DNA of 64,000 nt from Streptomyces sp. NBC_01235 (GTDB lineage Bacteria; Actinomycetota; Actinomycetes; Streptomycetales; Streptomycetaceae), in NCBI RefSeq assembly GCF_035989285.1, contig NZ_CP108513.1, positions 1,550,001 through 1,614,000 on the forward strand, given 5' to 3'. The position numbers and the translations under genes are program-made. Positions 17,695 through 26,494 of this stretch are shown in pieces. Position 1 is the stretch's first letter. Each line of letters opens with the position of its first letter. The notes beneath the pieces were generated by a model, which saw only the letters and a program-made list of their open reading frames with translations, had not been told where the DNA came from and ran no database searches.

Positions 17695-18771
17695 GTGAAC
17701 AACTTGCGTGAGGTCGAGGTGGTCGTCATAGGCGCCGGTCAGGCAGGTCTGGCCGGCGCCTATCACCTGCTGCGCACCGGTTTCGAGCCGGAGCGCGACT
17801 TCGTGGTGCTCGACCACGCTCCCGCCCCAGGGGGTGCCTGGCAGTTCCGGTGGCCCTCGCTGACGTACGGCAAGGTGCACGGGATGCACGCCCTGCCCGG
17901 CATGGAGCTGACGGGCGCGGATCCCGGCCGGCCGTCCTCCGAGGTCGTCGGGGAGTACTTCGACGCCTACGAGCGCACGTTCGACCTGCGGGTGCGGCGG
18001 CCGGTCGACGTGAAGGCCGTACGGGAAGGCACCGGTGGGCGGCTGCTCGTCGAGACCTCCGCCGGTATGTGGTCCACGCGGGCCGTGCTCAACGCCACCG
18101 GCACCTGGGACCGGCCGTTCTGGCCGCGCTATCCCGGCCAGGAGACCTTCCGTGGACGGCAGTTGCACACCGCGCGGTACCCGGGTCCTGAGGCGTTCGC
18201 CGGACTGCGGGTGATCGTGGTGGGCGGTGGTGCGTCCGGTACGCAGCACCTGCTGGAGATCGCGCCGTACGCGGCCGACACCACCTGGGTGACCCGGCGA
18301 CCTCCCGTCTTTCGCGAGGGCCCCTTCGACGAGGGCGCGGGCCGCGCGGCGGTCGCGCTCGTGGAGGAGCGGGTGCGGCAGGGGCTGCCGCCGAAGAGCG
18401 TGGTGTCCGTGACGGGGCTGCCGCTCAACGACGCGATCCGGCAGGGGCTGGCCGACGGGGTGCTGGACCGGCTGCCCATGTTCGACCGTGTCACTCCGGA
18501 CGGCGTGGAGTGGGACGACGGGCGGCGGGTGGACGCCGACGTCATCCTGTGGGCGACCGGTTTCCGGGCCGCCGTCGACCATCTCGCGCCGCTGCGGCTG
18601 CGTGAGCCGGGCGGCGGGATCCGGGTCGAGGGAACGCGTGCGGTCGCCGATCCACGCATCCACCTCGTCGGCTATGGGCCGTCGGCCAGCACCATCGGCG
18701 CCAACCGGGCCGGACGTGCGGCCGTACGGGACATCAGGCGGCTGCTGGCCGAAGCGACCGTCCCCGCCTGA
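17695..18771 (+). CDS. FAD-dependent oxidoreductase / flavin monooxygenase-like
   Basis: 358 aa from GTG 17695 (weak site GGTAGAAG). FAD-binding Rossmann motif VVIGAGQAGLAGAYHL at about residues 9-24. A central FMO-like segment includes LNATGTWDRPFWPRYPGQ. A second NAD(P)H-binding motif VIVVGGGASGTQHLLEI starts near 173. The late motif ILWATGFRAAVDHLAPL is typical of class B flavoproteins. It fits the group of putative flavin monooxygenases that oxidise small molecules with NADPH and oxygen; the substrate is unknown. An upstream in-frame extension covers the SsuA-like fragment region and is not favoured. The gene is convergent with mltG, with only 12 bp between stop codons. Confidence 0.85.
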   Translation: MNNLREVEVVVIGAGQAGLAGAYHLLRTGFEPERDFVVLDHAPAPGGAWQFRWPSLTYGKVHGMHALPGMELTGADPGRPSSEVVGEYFDAYERTFDLRVRRPVDVKAVREGTGGRLLVETSAGMWSTRAVLNATGTWDRPFWPRYPGQETFRGRQLHTARYPGPEAFAGLRVIVVGGGASGTQHLLEIAPYAADTTWVTRRPPVFREGPFDEGAGRAAVALVEERVRQGLPPKSVVSVTGLPLNDAIRQGLADGVLDRLPMFDRVTPDGVEWDDGRRVDADVILWATGFRAAVDHLAPLRLREPGGGIRVEGTRAVADPRIHLVGYGPSASTIGANRAGRAAVRDIRRLLAEATVPA

Positions 18772-18783
18772 TGTCCCGCCAGG

Positions 18784-19638
18784 TCACTTCGCCGCCGAGG
18801 ACGTGCTCTTCGGGGCCTTCTGGTTCCGGTTGAACTCGGCGACGTTGCGCTGGTGCTCCGCGTAGCTCGCCGTGAAGCGCGTGTCGCCCGGCCTGACCGT
18901 GACGAAGTAGAGCCAGTCACCAGGGGCGGGGCTGATCGCGGCGCGCATCGCATCCTCGCCGGGGTTGTCGATCGGCGTCGGCGGCAGGCCCATGCGCTGG
19001 TAGGAGTTGTAGGGGCTCTCGAGGCGGGTGTCGTTCTCCGTCGTCCTCAGTGTGGAGCGGTTCAGCGCGTAGTTGATGGTGGAGTCCATCTGCAACGGCA
19101 TCCCGCGCTCCAGGCGGTTGAACACGACCCGGGCCACCTTGCCCATGTCCGCCTTGGTGGCGGCCTCGGCCTGGACGAGGCTGGCGATGGTGACCGCCTG
19201 ATAGACGTTCATGGCGTTGCGCTGGGCGCCTGCCGCGATCGGCGCCCCGTTGAACTTCTTGTTCGCCGTGTCGACCATGTACGACAGCATCCTCTGCGGC
19301 GTCGCCTTCTTGCCCAGCGGATACGTCGCCGGGAAGAGGTAGCCCTCCGGGTTGCCCTCGGCGTCGTTCGGCAGTTTCAGACCGGCCTTCGGCAGCGTCT
19401 TCCTGGTGGTGCCGGGCGGCAGGGCGAGCGCCTTGTCGACGGCCTCGTAGATCTGGCTCGCGCGCCAGCCCTCCGGGATGACCAGGGCCATCGGCTTCGG
19501 CTTCTCCTTCGCGTGCTCCAGGCTCAGCAGCGGCACCGCCACGGCGGTGCCGGCCACGACGGCTCCGGTCGCGATGAGGACGAGACGGCCCCGGCGCGTC
19601 AGTCGAATCGTGCTCCGTGGCGGAGTGTTCATCTGCAT
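18784..19638 (-). CDS. mltG: Endolytic transglycosylase MltG-like (YceG) protein
   Basis: 284 aa with a single N-terminal membrane anchor (about residues 18-40, LVLIATGAVVAGTAVAVPLL). The body carries the YceG hallmarks: EGYLFPATYPLG, ASLVQAEA, KVARVVFNRLERGMPLQMDS, SPYNSYQRMGLPPTPIDNPG and YFVTVRPGDTRF. MltG cleaves nascent peptidoglycan strands at the membrane and may act as a chain-length terminase. At the catalytic segment this protein has ASLVQAEA where the E. coli type has ASIVEKET, so one of the two Glu positions is Gln. It is much shorter than the main actinomycete MltG, which has a long cytoplasmic N-terminus and sits beside aroE/ruvX-type genes, so this is probably a stand-alone paralogue. 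Confidence 0.88.
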   Translation of the reverse strand: MQMNTPPRSTIRLTRRGRLVLIATGAVVAGTAVAVPLLSLEHAKEKPKPMALVIPEGWRASQIYEAVDKALALPPGTTRKTLPKAGLKLPNDAEGNPEGYLFPATYPLGKKATPQRMLSYMVDTANKKFNGAPIAAGAQRNAMNVYQAVTIASLVQAEAATKADMGKVARVVFNRLERGMPLQMDSTINYALNRSTLRTTENDTRLESPYNSYQRMGLPPTPIDNPGEDAMRAAISPAPGDWLYFVTVRPGDTRFTASYAEHQRNVAEFNRNQKAPKSTSSAAK

Positions 19639-19691
19639 GCGGGCACGGTAACCCCCATACCATCACAAACCCGGCACAACTTGCCATACTG

Positions 19692-21494
19692 TCATCTTGT
19701 CGGCTCCAGGCTGGCGTCTCGCCTCACGAGGGCCGCGTACCGCGCGTCCCGCTCCAACAGCTCGTCGTGCGTGCCCCGTTCGGCCACCTGACCGGAGTCG
19801 AGGACCACGATCTGGTCGGCGCCCCGAATGGTGGACAGGCGGTGGGCGATGGTGAGTGTGGTGCGGTTGGCCGACAGCGCGTCGATGGCCTCCTGGACGG
19901 CCCGTTCCGTACGGGTGTCCAGGGCACTGGTCGCCTCGTCGAGGATCAGTACCGGCGGGTCGCGCAGGATGGTGCGGGCGATGGCCAGCCGCTGCTTCTC
20001 GCCCCCGGAGAACCGGTGGCCGCGCTCGCCGACGACCGTGTCGTAGCCGTCGGGCAGGGCGGCGATGTGGTCGTGGATCTGCGCCGCCCGCGCCGCCGTG
20101 TGCAGTTCCTCGTCGGTGGCGTCCGGCTTGGCGAAGCGCAGGTTGTCGGCGACCGTGGCGTGGAAGAGGTACGTCTCCTGCGAGACGACGCCGACCGCCC
20201 GGGCGAGGGTGTCGAAGTCGAGGTCGCGGACGTCGACGCCGTCGAGGGTGACCCGGCCGCCCGTCACGTCGTACAGGCGCGGCACCAGGTAGCCCAGCGT
20301 GGACTTGCCGGCGCCGGTCGGGCCGACCACGGCGAGGCTGCCGCCGGCGGGGACGGTGACGTCGATGCCGTCGAGGACGGGCCCACCCTTGTCGTCGTAC
20401 CGGAAGGCGACGTCCTCGAAGCGGACCTCGCCCTTTATCTGGTCGAGGTGGACCGGGTTGTCGCGCTCGGTGATGTCGATGGGAAGGTCGAGGTACTCGA
20501 AGATGCGCTGGAAGAGCGCGAGAGAGGTCTGGATCTGCACACCGGTCGCCAGGAGGCTGACGGCGGGGCGGAACAGGCCCTGCTGGAGCGAGACGAAGGC
20601 GACGATCGTGCCGAGGGAGACGTCGGGACCGCCGAGCCGGAGGGCCATGCCCGCCGCCCAGTAGATGACCGCCGGCATGGCGGCCATGACGATCCCGATC
20701 ACGGCCATCCGCCAGCGGCCGGCCATGTTCGACCTCACTTCGAGGTCGACCAACTGCTCGGACTCCTCGGAGAAGGACCGCGTGAGGGAGTCGGCGCGGC
20801 CCATGGTGCGGCCGAGCAGGATGCCGCTGACCGACAGCGACTCGGTGACCGTGGCGGCCATCGCGGCCATCTGCTTCTGACGCTGGGTGGTGATCTTCTT
20901 GCGTTCGTTGCCGACGCGGCGGCTGATCCACACGAAGACCGGCAGCAGGAGCAGTGAGACGACAGTCAGCCGCCAGTCGAGGGCGACCATCGCGATGATC
21001 GTGGCGACCACGCTGGTGAAGTTGGAGACCAGGGAGGTGGCGGTGGAGGTGACGGTGGCCTGCATGCCGCCGATGTCGTTGGCGATGCGGGACTGCACCT
21101 CACCGGTACGCGTGCGCGTGAAGAAGGCGAGGGACATGCGCTGCAGACGGCCGTAGACGGCCGTGCGCAGGTCGTGCATGACGCGCTGGCCCACCGTCGT
21201 GGAGATCAGCGTCTGCAGGACGCCGAAGACGCCGCCGAGGACGGCACTGAGGATCATGCCGAGGGCGAGAAGGCTCAGCAGGCCGGTGCGCCCCTCGGGG
21301 ATGGCGACGTCCAGCGTCTCCTTCAGCAGGAACGGGGTGGCCACGGTGACCAGCGACGAGGCGGCGACGAGCACGCCGACGACCGCGAGCCGGGCACGGT
21401 AGGGCTTGAAGAGGGTGAGGATACGGCGCACCTGCCGGGGTTGGTCGGTCGAGGTGCCGGGCGAAGGGGTCCAGTCGATGTGGTCGCGGGGCAT
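19692..21494 (-). CDS. ABC exporter half-transporter (permease-ATPase fusion)
   Basis: 600 aa from ATG 21494 (GGAG ribosome site; a longer open frame to 21542 lacks one). N-terminal six-helix exporter domain (about residues 25-320), then an ATPase with Walker A GPTGAGKST, Q-loop VVSQETYLFHATV, signature FSGGEKQRLA, Walker B LILDEATSALD and switch IAHRLSTI. All catalytic residues are intact, so it probably works as a homodimer exporting lipids or drugs. A MarR-family gene is divergent 93 bp away, with an inverted repeat between them, which suggests local repression relieved by a ligand (inference). A TM protein-fold start at MPRDHIDW fits the family. Confidence 0.93.
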   Translation of the reverse strand: MPRDHIDWTPSPGTSTDQPRQVRRILTLFKPYRARLAVVGVLVAASSLVTVATPFLLKETLDVAIPEGRTGLLSLLALGMILSAVLGGVFGVLQTLISTTVGQRVMHDLRTAVYGRLQRMSLAFFTRTRTGEVQSRIANDIGGMQATVTSTATSLVSNFTSVVATIIAMVALDWRLTVVSLLLLPVFVWISRRVGNERKKITTQRQKQMAAMAATVTESLSVSGILLGRTMGRADSLTRSFSEESEQLVDLEVRSNMAGRWRMAVIGIVMAAMPAVIYWAAGMALRLGGPDVSLGTIVAFVSLQQGLFRPAVSLLATGVQIQTSLALFQRIFEYLDLPIDITERDNPVHLDQIKGEVRFEDVAFRYDDKGGPVLDGIDVTVPAGGSLAVVGPTGAGKSTLGYLVPRLYDVTGGRVTLDGVDVRDLDFDTLARAVGVVSQETYLFHATVADNLRFAKPDATDEELHTAARAAQIHDHIAALPDGYDTVVGERGHRFSGGEKQRLAIARTILRDPPVLILDEATSALDTRTERAVQEAIDALSANRTTLTIAHRLSTIRGADQIVVLDSGQVAERGTHDELLERDARYAALVRRDASLEPTR

Positions 21495-21539
21495 GGCTCC
21501 TACGGAGGGTGAGACGGTGAGGACTGACGGAGCATAGCT

Positions 21540-21562
21540 CATTGTTACCTATACTCACAATG
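21540..21562. promoter_or_regulatory. Candidate MarR operator between ABC exporter and marR gene
   Basis: Inverted repeat CATTGT-N11-ACAATG in the AT-rich 93-bp divergent intergenic region, with a TATACT-like -10 element inside it. A further ATTGTT half-site lies at 21577-21582. The symmetry, spacing and location fit a MarR dimer site controlling both genes. No direct proof. Confidence 0.5.
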
Positions 21563-21587
21563 AACGGCGTCCTGATATTGTTCCCGT

Positions 21588-22061
21588 ATGACCACCCCCG
21601 ATTCCGACGGCCTGCTCGCCGAGCAACTGCTGCGGCTCACGCGCCGGGTGCACCGCATCCAGAAGCGTCACCTGGAGCAGCGCGGGCTGGGCGTCACGCC
21701 CGCTCAGGCCCGGTTGCTGCGTACGCTGGCGCACTGCGACGCACCGCCGCGCATGGCGGACCTCGCCGAACGGCTGGAGGTGGTGCCCCGGGCCGTGACG
21801 ACCCTGGTCGACGGGCTGGAGGCGAGCGGCAAGGTCCGGCGGGTGCCCGACCCCACCAACCGGCGGGTGATCCGGATCGAGCTCACGGAGGACGGCGGCA
21901 AGGCCTTGCGGGAGCTGCGCGGCGCCCGGGTGTCCGCCGCCAAGGAGATTCTGGATCCGCTGACGGACCTGGAGCGCGAGGTGCTGAGCGGGCTGCTGGA
22001 CGCGCTGGTGGACGGGACACCGGAGCGGGAGCGGAAGCAGGGCCAGGGGCGGACCTGCTGA
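21588..22061 (+). CDS. MarR family transcriptional regulator
   Basis: 157 aa winged-helix protein. The HTH region VTPAQARLLRTLAHCDAPPR followed by MADLAERLEVVPRAVTTLVD and GLEASGKVRRVPDPTNRR (the wing with DPTNRR) is classic MarR. Dimerisation helices occupy both ends. It is divergent from the ABC exporter and probably represses it and itself. No clear ribosome site precedes the ATG at 21588, so the transcript may be leaderless or start close to it. The regulated ligand is unknown. Confidence 0.92.
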   Translation: MTTPDSDGLLAEQLLRLTRRVHRIQKRHLEQRGLGVTPAQARLLRTLAHCDAPPRMADLAERLEVVPRAVTTLVDGLEASGKVRRVPDPTNRRVIRIELTEDGGKALRELRGARVSAAKEILDPLTDLEREVLSGLLDALVDGTPERERKQGQGRTC

Positions 22062-22073
22062 ACCACGTGAGAG

Positions 22074-22121
22074 CGGGCCGTGGCCGCCCCTCCGTACTGC
22101 TGGAGGGGCGGCCACGGCCCG
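22074..22121. terminator. Bidirectional hairpin terminator (marR / dctA)
   Basis: Perfect 20-bp GC-rich stem (22074-22093 with 22102-22121) and 8-base loop, between the convergent stops at 22061 and 22139. Confidence 0.93.
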
Positions 22122-22138
22122 TTGCGTAGTCGCGTGCG

Positions 22139-23611
22139 TCAACTGGCCTCGGGGGCCGCCTCCTTGGCGAGCTGAGCGGGAACCGCAGCCGGAGTCCTGG
22201 CCGTTGCCGGGCTCTCGGTGCCTGCCGACCGGTCAGCGCCTACCGGCTGCTCGGCGCCTGCCGACTGCTCGGCGCCCTCCGGCTTCGCGGGACTTTCCGG
22301 CCCCTCCTCCGCCGCGGCGACGTCCTCGCCGTCCAGGACCTTCTTGGCCCGCTCCAGGTCCAGCGCGCCCTCCCAGCGCGAGACGGCGAAGACCGCCACG
22401 CAGTTGCCGAGGAGGTTGGTGACGACGCGCATCGAGTCCATGATGCGGTCCACGCCCAGCAGCAGGGCCACGGCGCCGGCGGGAATGGCCCCCAGCGAGG
22501 AGGCGGTCGCGGACAGGGCGAGGAAGGCCGAGCCGGGGATGCCGGCCATGCCCTTGCTGGTGAGCATGAGCACCAGGACCACGGTGATCTGCTGGCCCAG
22601 GCTGAGGTCCACGCCGACCGCCTGGGCGATGAACAGCGTGCCGATGGACAGGTACAGCGAGGCACCATCGAGGTTGAAGGAGTACCCGGTCGGCAACACC
22701 AGGCCCACGGCGTCGTCGCGGGCGCCGGCCTTGCGCAGCTTCTGCATCACGCGCGGCATGACGGACTCGGTGGAGGCGGTGCCGAGTGCGAGGAGCATCT
22801 CCTCGCGGATGTAGCGCAGGAACTTCCACAGGCTCAGCCCGGTGACCAGCCGCAGGGCGACGGCGAGCAGCGCGACGAACAGGGCCGCGGCCACGTAGCA
22901 CAGGATGATCAGCTTGCCGTAGGTCTCGATCACGCCGAGCCCGTAGTTGCCGATCAGGACGGCCATCGCACCGAACACCGCGATCGGCGCCAGCCGCATC
23001 ACGAAGCCGACGATCGCGAAGATGATCTCCTGAGCCTGCTCGACGGCGGGCAGCACCTTCGGCACCTTGGTGTGGCCTAGGTGCAGCAGCGCGGCGCCCA
23101 CCAGGCAGGCCAGGACGAGCACCTGGAGCAGGGAGTTCTCCGCGAAGGCGCCGATGAAACTGGTGGGCAGCGCGTTCACGATGAACTCGGTCGTCGAAGG
23201 CAGCGACCCGCCGCCCGTCTTCGCGTCGACAGCCGAGGTGTCGAGCGTGGACGGGTCGACGTTCATCCCCGAGCCGGGCTGAACGATGTTGGCGGCCAGG
23301 AGACCGATGATCAGGGCGAGCGTGCTCGCGACCTCGAACCAGATCAGGGCCTTGAGCCCGATGCGGCCGAAGGCCTTCAGGTCACCGGCCTTGGCGATGC
23401 CGACGACCACCACACAGAACACCAGGGGCGAGATGATCGTCTTGATGAGCCGGGTGAACCCGTCGCCGAGCGGCTGGAGATCCGTGGCCACGTCGGGCCA
23501 CAGCTTGCCGACGACGATGCCGAGGACGAGCGCGCAGGCGACCTGCGCGAAGAGTGAGGTACGCAGTATGCGTGCGACGCGTCGCGGCAGGGACGGGGCG
23601 GACGGCGGCAC
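22139..23611 (-). CDS. dctA: C4-dicarboxylate:cation symporter (DctA / DAACS family)
   Basis: 490 aa. GTG 23611 follows AAGGAG by 5 bases; a longer frame to 23776 has no ribosome site. It is a multi-helix membrane carrier with the DAACS signatures GVIETYGKL, ALGTASTESVMPRVMQ, SFNLDGASLYLSIGTLFIAQ and MLTSKGMAGIPGSAFLALSA. The family imports succinate, fumarate and malate with protons or sodium; some members move glutamate, so the exact substrate is open. The last 70 residues are an added hydrophilic tail of Glu/Ala/Pro repeats (GAEQSAGAEQPVGADRSAG), not part of the carrier core and likely cytoplasmic. The gene is monocistronic, ended by the hairpin at 22074-22121. Confidence 0.92.
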   Translation of the reverse strand: MPPSAPSLPRRVARILRTSLFAQVACALVLGIVVGKLWPDVATDLQPLGDGFTRLIKTIISPLVFCVVVVGIAKAGDLKAFGRIGLKALIWFEVASTLALIIGLLAANIVQPGSGMNVDPSTLDTSAVDAKTGGGSLPSTTEFIVNALPTSFIGAFAENSLLQVLVLACLVGAALLHLGHTKVPKVLPAVEQAQEIIFAIVGFVMRLAPIAVFGAMAVLIGNYGLGVIETYGKLIILCYVAAALFVALLAVALRLVTGLSLWKFLRYIREEMLLALGTASTESVMPRVMQKLRKAGARDDAVGLVLPTGYSFNLDGASLYLSIGTLFIAQAVGVDLSLGQQITVVLVLMLTSKGMAGIPGSAFLALSATASSLGAIPAGAVALLLGVDRIMDSMRVVTNLLGNCVAVFAVSRWEGALDLERAKKVLDGEDVAAAEEGPESPAKPEGAEQSAGAEQPVGADRSAGTESPATARTPAAVPAQLAKEAAPEAS

Positions 23612-23782
23612 GGGCACTCCTTGGGGGGCGGGTGGCACACAGAAATCGGGGACGGGGACTTCTGCGATACGGAAAGCAACTTCCGTGTCGATTACTTTGA
23701 AGGCGCTGTTGATCGCGCACAAGACCGCCGCGTTTCCGCCGTGTAAATCCCGCCATGAGTGGCGGATCGCACGCACTCCGTC

Positions 23783-25435
23783 TCAGCAGCCGCCGCGGTC
23801 CTCGGTCAGCGCCCCCTGAACGGTGGTCAGCCTGCGGTCGTGACAGCCCTGCGAGCCGTACAGCCGGTAGCGCTCGCTCGTGGTGCCGACGGCGTGGCGC
23901 TGGTCGCGGGGCACGTTGACGGTGAAGGTCGCCTCACCCGTATAGGTGTCGTCGAGCCGCGACCACCAGGTGCGTCGGCCGTTTCGCGTCGTGACGGCGT
24001 CGGCTCGGTCGCCGAGGGTCAGCACGGTGCGCAACCGGTCGTCCGCGCCGACGGTGGTGGTGCCGTTGATCGTGTAGGTGCGGTGGGTGCGCGTGGTACG
24101 GGCCGACCCGCGGGCGTCGACGGTGACCGACTCGTCGTCCGTCCAGCGGGCGTCGAGGCCGTCCACGGTCTCGCCGTCGGTCCAGCGGTGCGTGGAGGTG
24201 TTCGCGAGGGTGCGGGTGACGGTGGTTCGCACGCGTCCGTGCGAGGTGTCGAGGTATCCGGCGACGGTCAGGCGGTGCCCGCCCCGGGTGTCGACGCGGT
24301 GCTCCGTGCCAGGCGTGTAGGCGGTGGAGTCGGTGAGCTCGTCCGCCTCGTGCGTGACGAGTTTCCCGCCGACGACGGTCTTGCCCGGGTCCTGCCAGAC
24401 CAGCACGTTGACCGGCGTGCTCCAGCCACTCTGCCCCGCGGGCACACCGACGACGGACACCTCGACGCGGTGCGGGCGGCCGTCGTCGAGGACCCCGGCG
24501 AAGGGGGTCAGGTCGTATTCGATCGGCTTGATGTCGAAGGCACGGGGGCCCGGGATCACGTACCAGAGGAAGGGGTTGGACCAGCCGCCGGTCCAGACGG
24601 TCGGGAAGGGAGTGGCGATCCCGGCCAGTCGTCCGTCGACCTCGACCTGCACCTCCCGGTAGGGGCCGTTGTCGGCATGGCAGGAATAGGGGGCTGCAGC
24701 CGGCACGGCCAGATACCAGTACTCCTCGCACCCGCCGCCCGAACCGGTGGCGTACACCTCGGCAACGACGCGTTCGCTGTTGCGGGGCGTGGTGAGGGTC
24801 GTACCGTCGGGACCGTCGGCCAGGGTGAGCACGCGGTCGGGGGCGGCGGCCGGCTTCCCCTCGTAGAAGGTGAGGGTCACCTTGACGTCGATCACGCCCG
24901 TGTAGGTGTCGTCGACGACGTTGCCGATGAGCATCTCGACGCCCTGGGCCGAGCGGAACGTGTCGCTGTAGCGGGTGACGTCCTTCTCGACGGACCACTC
25001 GATCCCGTCCGGCGACGGCTCGGGGGTCGAGGTACGGAACACCTCCACCCCGCCGACGTGCAGATAGCCGAGCCGGTCGAACTGCCGTCCCTTGACCTTG
25101 CCGTCGAGCCGCAGCACCACCTTGCTCCAGCGGTCGCCGCAGCCGTCAGGCGGGGTGTACGAGCCCCGGTACGGCGTGAAGTCGCGGAACCGCGCCTCGG
25201 CAAGGGTGACCTGGCAGGACCGGGCGTCGGGCCTGGTCACGGGCGGGGCGGCGGTGAGGGGGTCGTGCCAGTCGGTGCCGAACTCGGCGGGCACCTCGGC
25301 CGAAGCGGCCATGGAGGCGGACGCGGAGGCGGCAGTGGAGGCGGAGGCGGACGCCTGCGCTGTGCCGCCCCCGAATACGGCGCCCGCCAGGAGGATCGTT
25401 CCGGTGAGCATGGACATGATGATCCGACTTCTCAT
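23783..25435 (-). CDS. Secreted peptide-N-glycosidase A-like protein (PNGase A family)
   Basis: 550 aa. The signal peptide MRSRIIMSMLTGTILLAGAV ends near AQASA, followed by a low-complexity Ala/Ser stretch. The body matches the PNGase A (peptide-N4-(N-acetyl-beta-glucosaminyl)asparagine amidase A) pattern: CGDRWSKVVLRLDGKVKGRQ, FDRLGYLHVGGVEVFRTSTP, WSVEKDVTRYSDTF and IGNVVDDTYTGVIDVKVTLT. Eukaryotic members remove N-glycans from glycoproteins. Several Cys (CQ, CGD, CEEYW, SCH, GCHD, final C) suggest disulphides in an exported protein. In a soil actinomycete it probably helps attack plant or fungal glycoproteins (inference). It appears to be a single-gene unit. Confidence 0.8.
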   Translation of the reverse strand: MRSRIIMSMLTGTILLAGAVFGGGTAQASASASTAASASASMAASAEVPAEFGTDWHDPLTAAPPVTRPDARSCQVTLAEARFRDFTPYRGSYTPPDGCGDRWSKVVLRLDGKVKGRQFDRLGYLHVGGVEVFRTSTPEPSPDGIEWSVEKDVTRYSDTFRSAQGVEMLIGNVVDDTYTGVIDVKVTLTFYEGKPAAAPDRVLTLADGPDGTTLTTPRNSERVVAEVYATGSGGGCEEYWYLAVPAAAPYSCHADNGPYREVQVEVDGRLAGIATPFPTVWTGGWSNPFLWYVIPGPRAFDIKPIEYDLTPFAGVLDDGRPHRVEVSVVGVPAGQSGWSTPVNVLVWQDPGKTVVGGKLVTHEADELTDSTAYTPGTEHRVDTRGGHRLTVAGYLDTSHGRVRTTVTRTLANTSTHRWTDGETVDGLDARWTDDESVTVDARGSARTTRTHRTYTINGTTTVGADDRLRTVLTLGDRADAVTTRNGRRTWWSRLDDTYTGEATFTVNVPRDQRHAVGTTSERYRLYGSQGCHDRRLTTVQGALTEDRGGC

Positions 25436-25492
25436 GGCCGGTGTTCTACGGCGAGTTGCCCGCTCCCCGCAATGACGCCTCCGCCGGAAGTG

Positions 25493-26266
25493 CTAGCCCT
25501 TCAGCGCGGCCCGGTCCCCCATGACCACCACGGGATGCTGATCCGGGTCGAGCGTGCGCAGCAGGTATTCCATCGCCGCCCTGGACAGGCTGACGCAGGC
25601 CGACGTGCCGCTGCCGTGGTCCATGTGCAGCCAGATCCCGCCGCCCTTCGCCTCGCCCAGCGGCTGCTCCGCGTCGTCGGGCGGCGTGCCTTCGACGCGG
25701 TTGTAGTCGATGGCGATGACGTAGTCGAAGTCGTGCCAGTGCGACCGGCCCCACCAGCGCGGCGCCGCGTAGTCCTCCGACTGTGTGTACGGCAGCCGGG
25801 TCCCGGGGTCGTCCAGGACGCCACCCGCCGCAGTGAGCGTGAACACGCCGACGGGGCTGCGGTTGTCGCCGAGGTAGTGGTCGGCGGTCCAGCCCTTCTT
25901 GCCGTTGTGCCCCGGCCAGCTCCGGACCCGCTCCCAGGTCGGGCCACGTTTTGCGTAGAACACGACGGTGGCGTCCGCGGAGTCCTTTCCGTCGCCGTAC
26001 ACCGCCAGAACCTGGCGCGACACAGCGGGAATCCGCCGTTGCACCCGCTCTCCGACGCCCGGGACGCGGGTCGCCGCAGCCGCGCTCGGCGGGCTGCCGT
26101 GGCCCTCGGCACCCGCTCCCGCCGTGCCGTCACGCACATGTCCCGCGCCCGAACCGCCGCACGCGGCCAAGGCCGCGGACAGAAGAGCGCTGGTCACCAT
26201 CGCGGCACCGACGCGCCGCACCTCGCCATGTCGCATCGGGCCATGCTCGCATCGCTTTCCAGTCAT
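25493..26266 (-). CDS. L,D-transpeptidase (YkuD-type) lipoprotein
   Basis: 257 aa from ATG 26266; ATG 26236 is an alternative (247 aa) and neither has a strong ribosome site. The signal segment MVTSALLSAALAAC gives a lipobox LAAC, so it is a lipoprotein on the outer face of the membrane. The catalytic domain has GDNRSPVGVFTLTAAGG, YAAPRWWGRSHWHDFDYVIA, the substrate-side His in GIWLHMDHGSGTSACVSLSR and the nucleophilic Cys in SACVSL, a variant of the SHGCxN motif. Such enzymes make 3-3 peptidoglycan cross-links or process wall precursors. It stands alone on the minus strand, with a C-rich 228-bp leader region before the next plus-strand operon. Confidence 0.88.
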   Translation of the reverse strand: MTGKRCEHGPMRHGEVRRVGAAMVTSALLSAALAACGGSGAGHVRDGTAGAGAEGHGSPPSAAAATRVPGVGERVQRRIPAVSRQVLAVYGDGKDSADATVVFYAKRGPTWERVRSWPGHNGKKGWTADHYLGDNRSPVGVFTLTAAGGVLDDPGTRLPYTQSEDYAAPRWWGRSHWHDFDYVIAIDYNRVEGTPPDDAEQPLGEAKGGGIWLHMDHGSGTSACVSLSRAAMEYLLRTLDPDQHPVVVMGDRAALKG

Positions 26267-26494
26267 TTCCGTCAGATTCCGGACATCCGGGCCGCGTCGG
26301 GCGGCTGCCGGATCCGGCCCCCGCCGTGGAAAACAGGTTGATTTTGACCACGCTGCGACGCGAACCTTGCACGGTTTGTTGCCGCTCCCCATGGTGCCGC
26401 TCCCCGCGGCCTTCCCGCCCATCCGCTCCCCTGCTTCCCCCTCCCCCCCCACCCCGTCTATCCCCCCTCCCCTGACTCGAGCCACTGGGACGTC

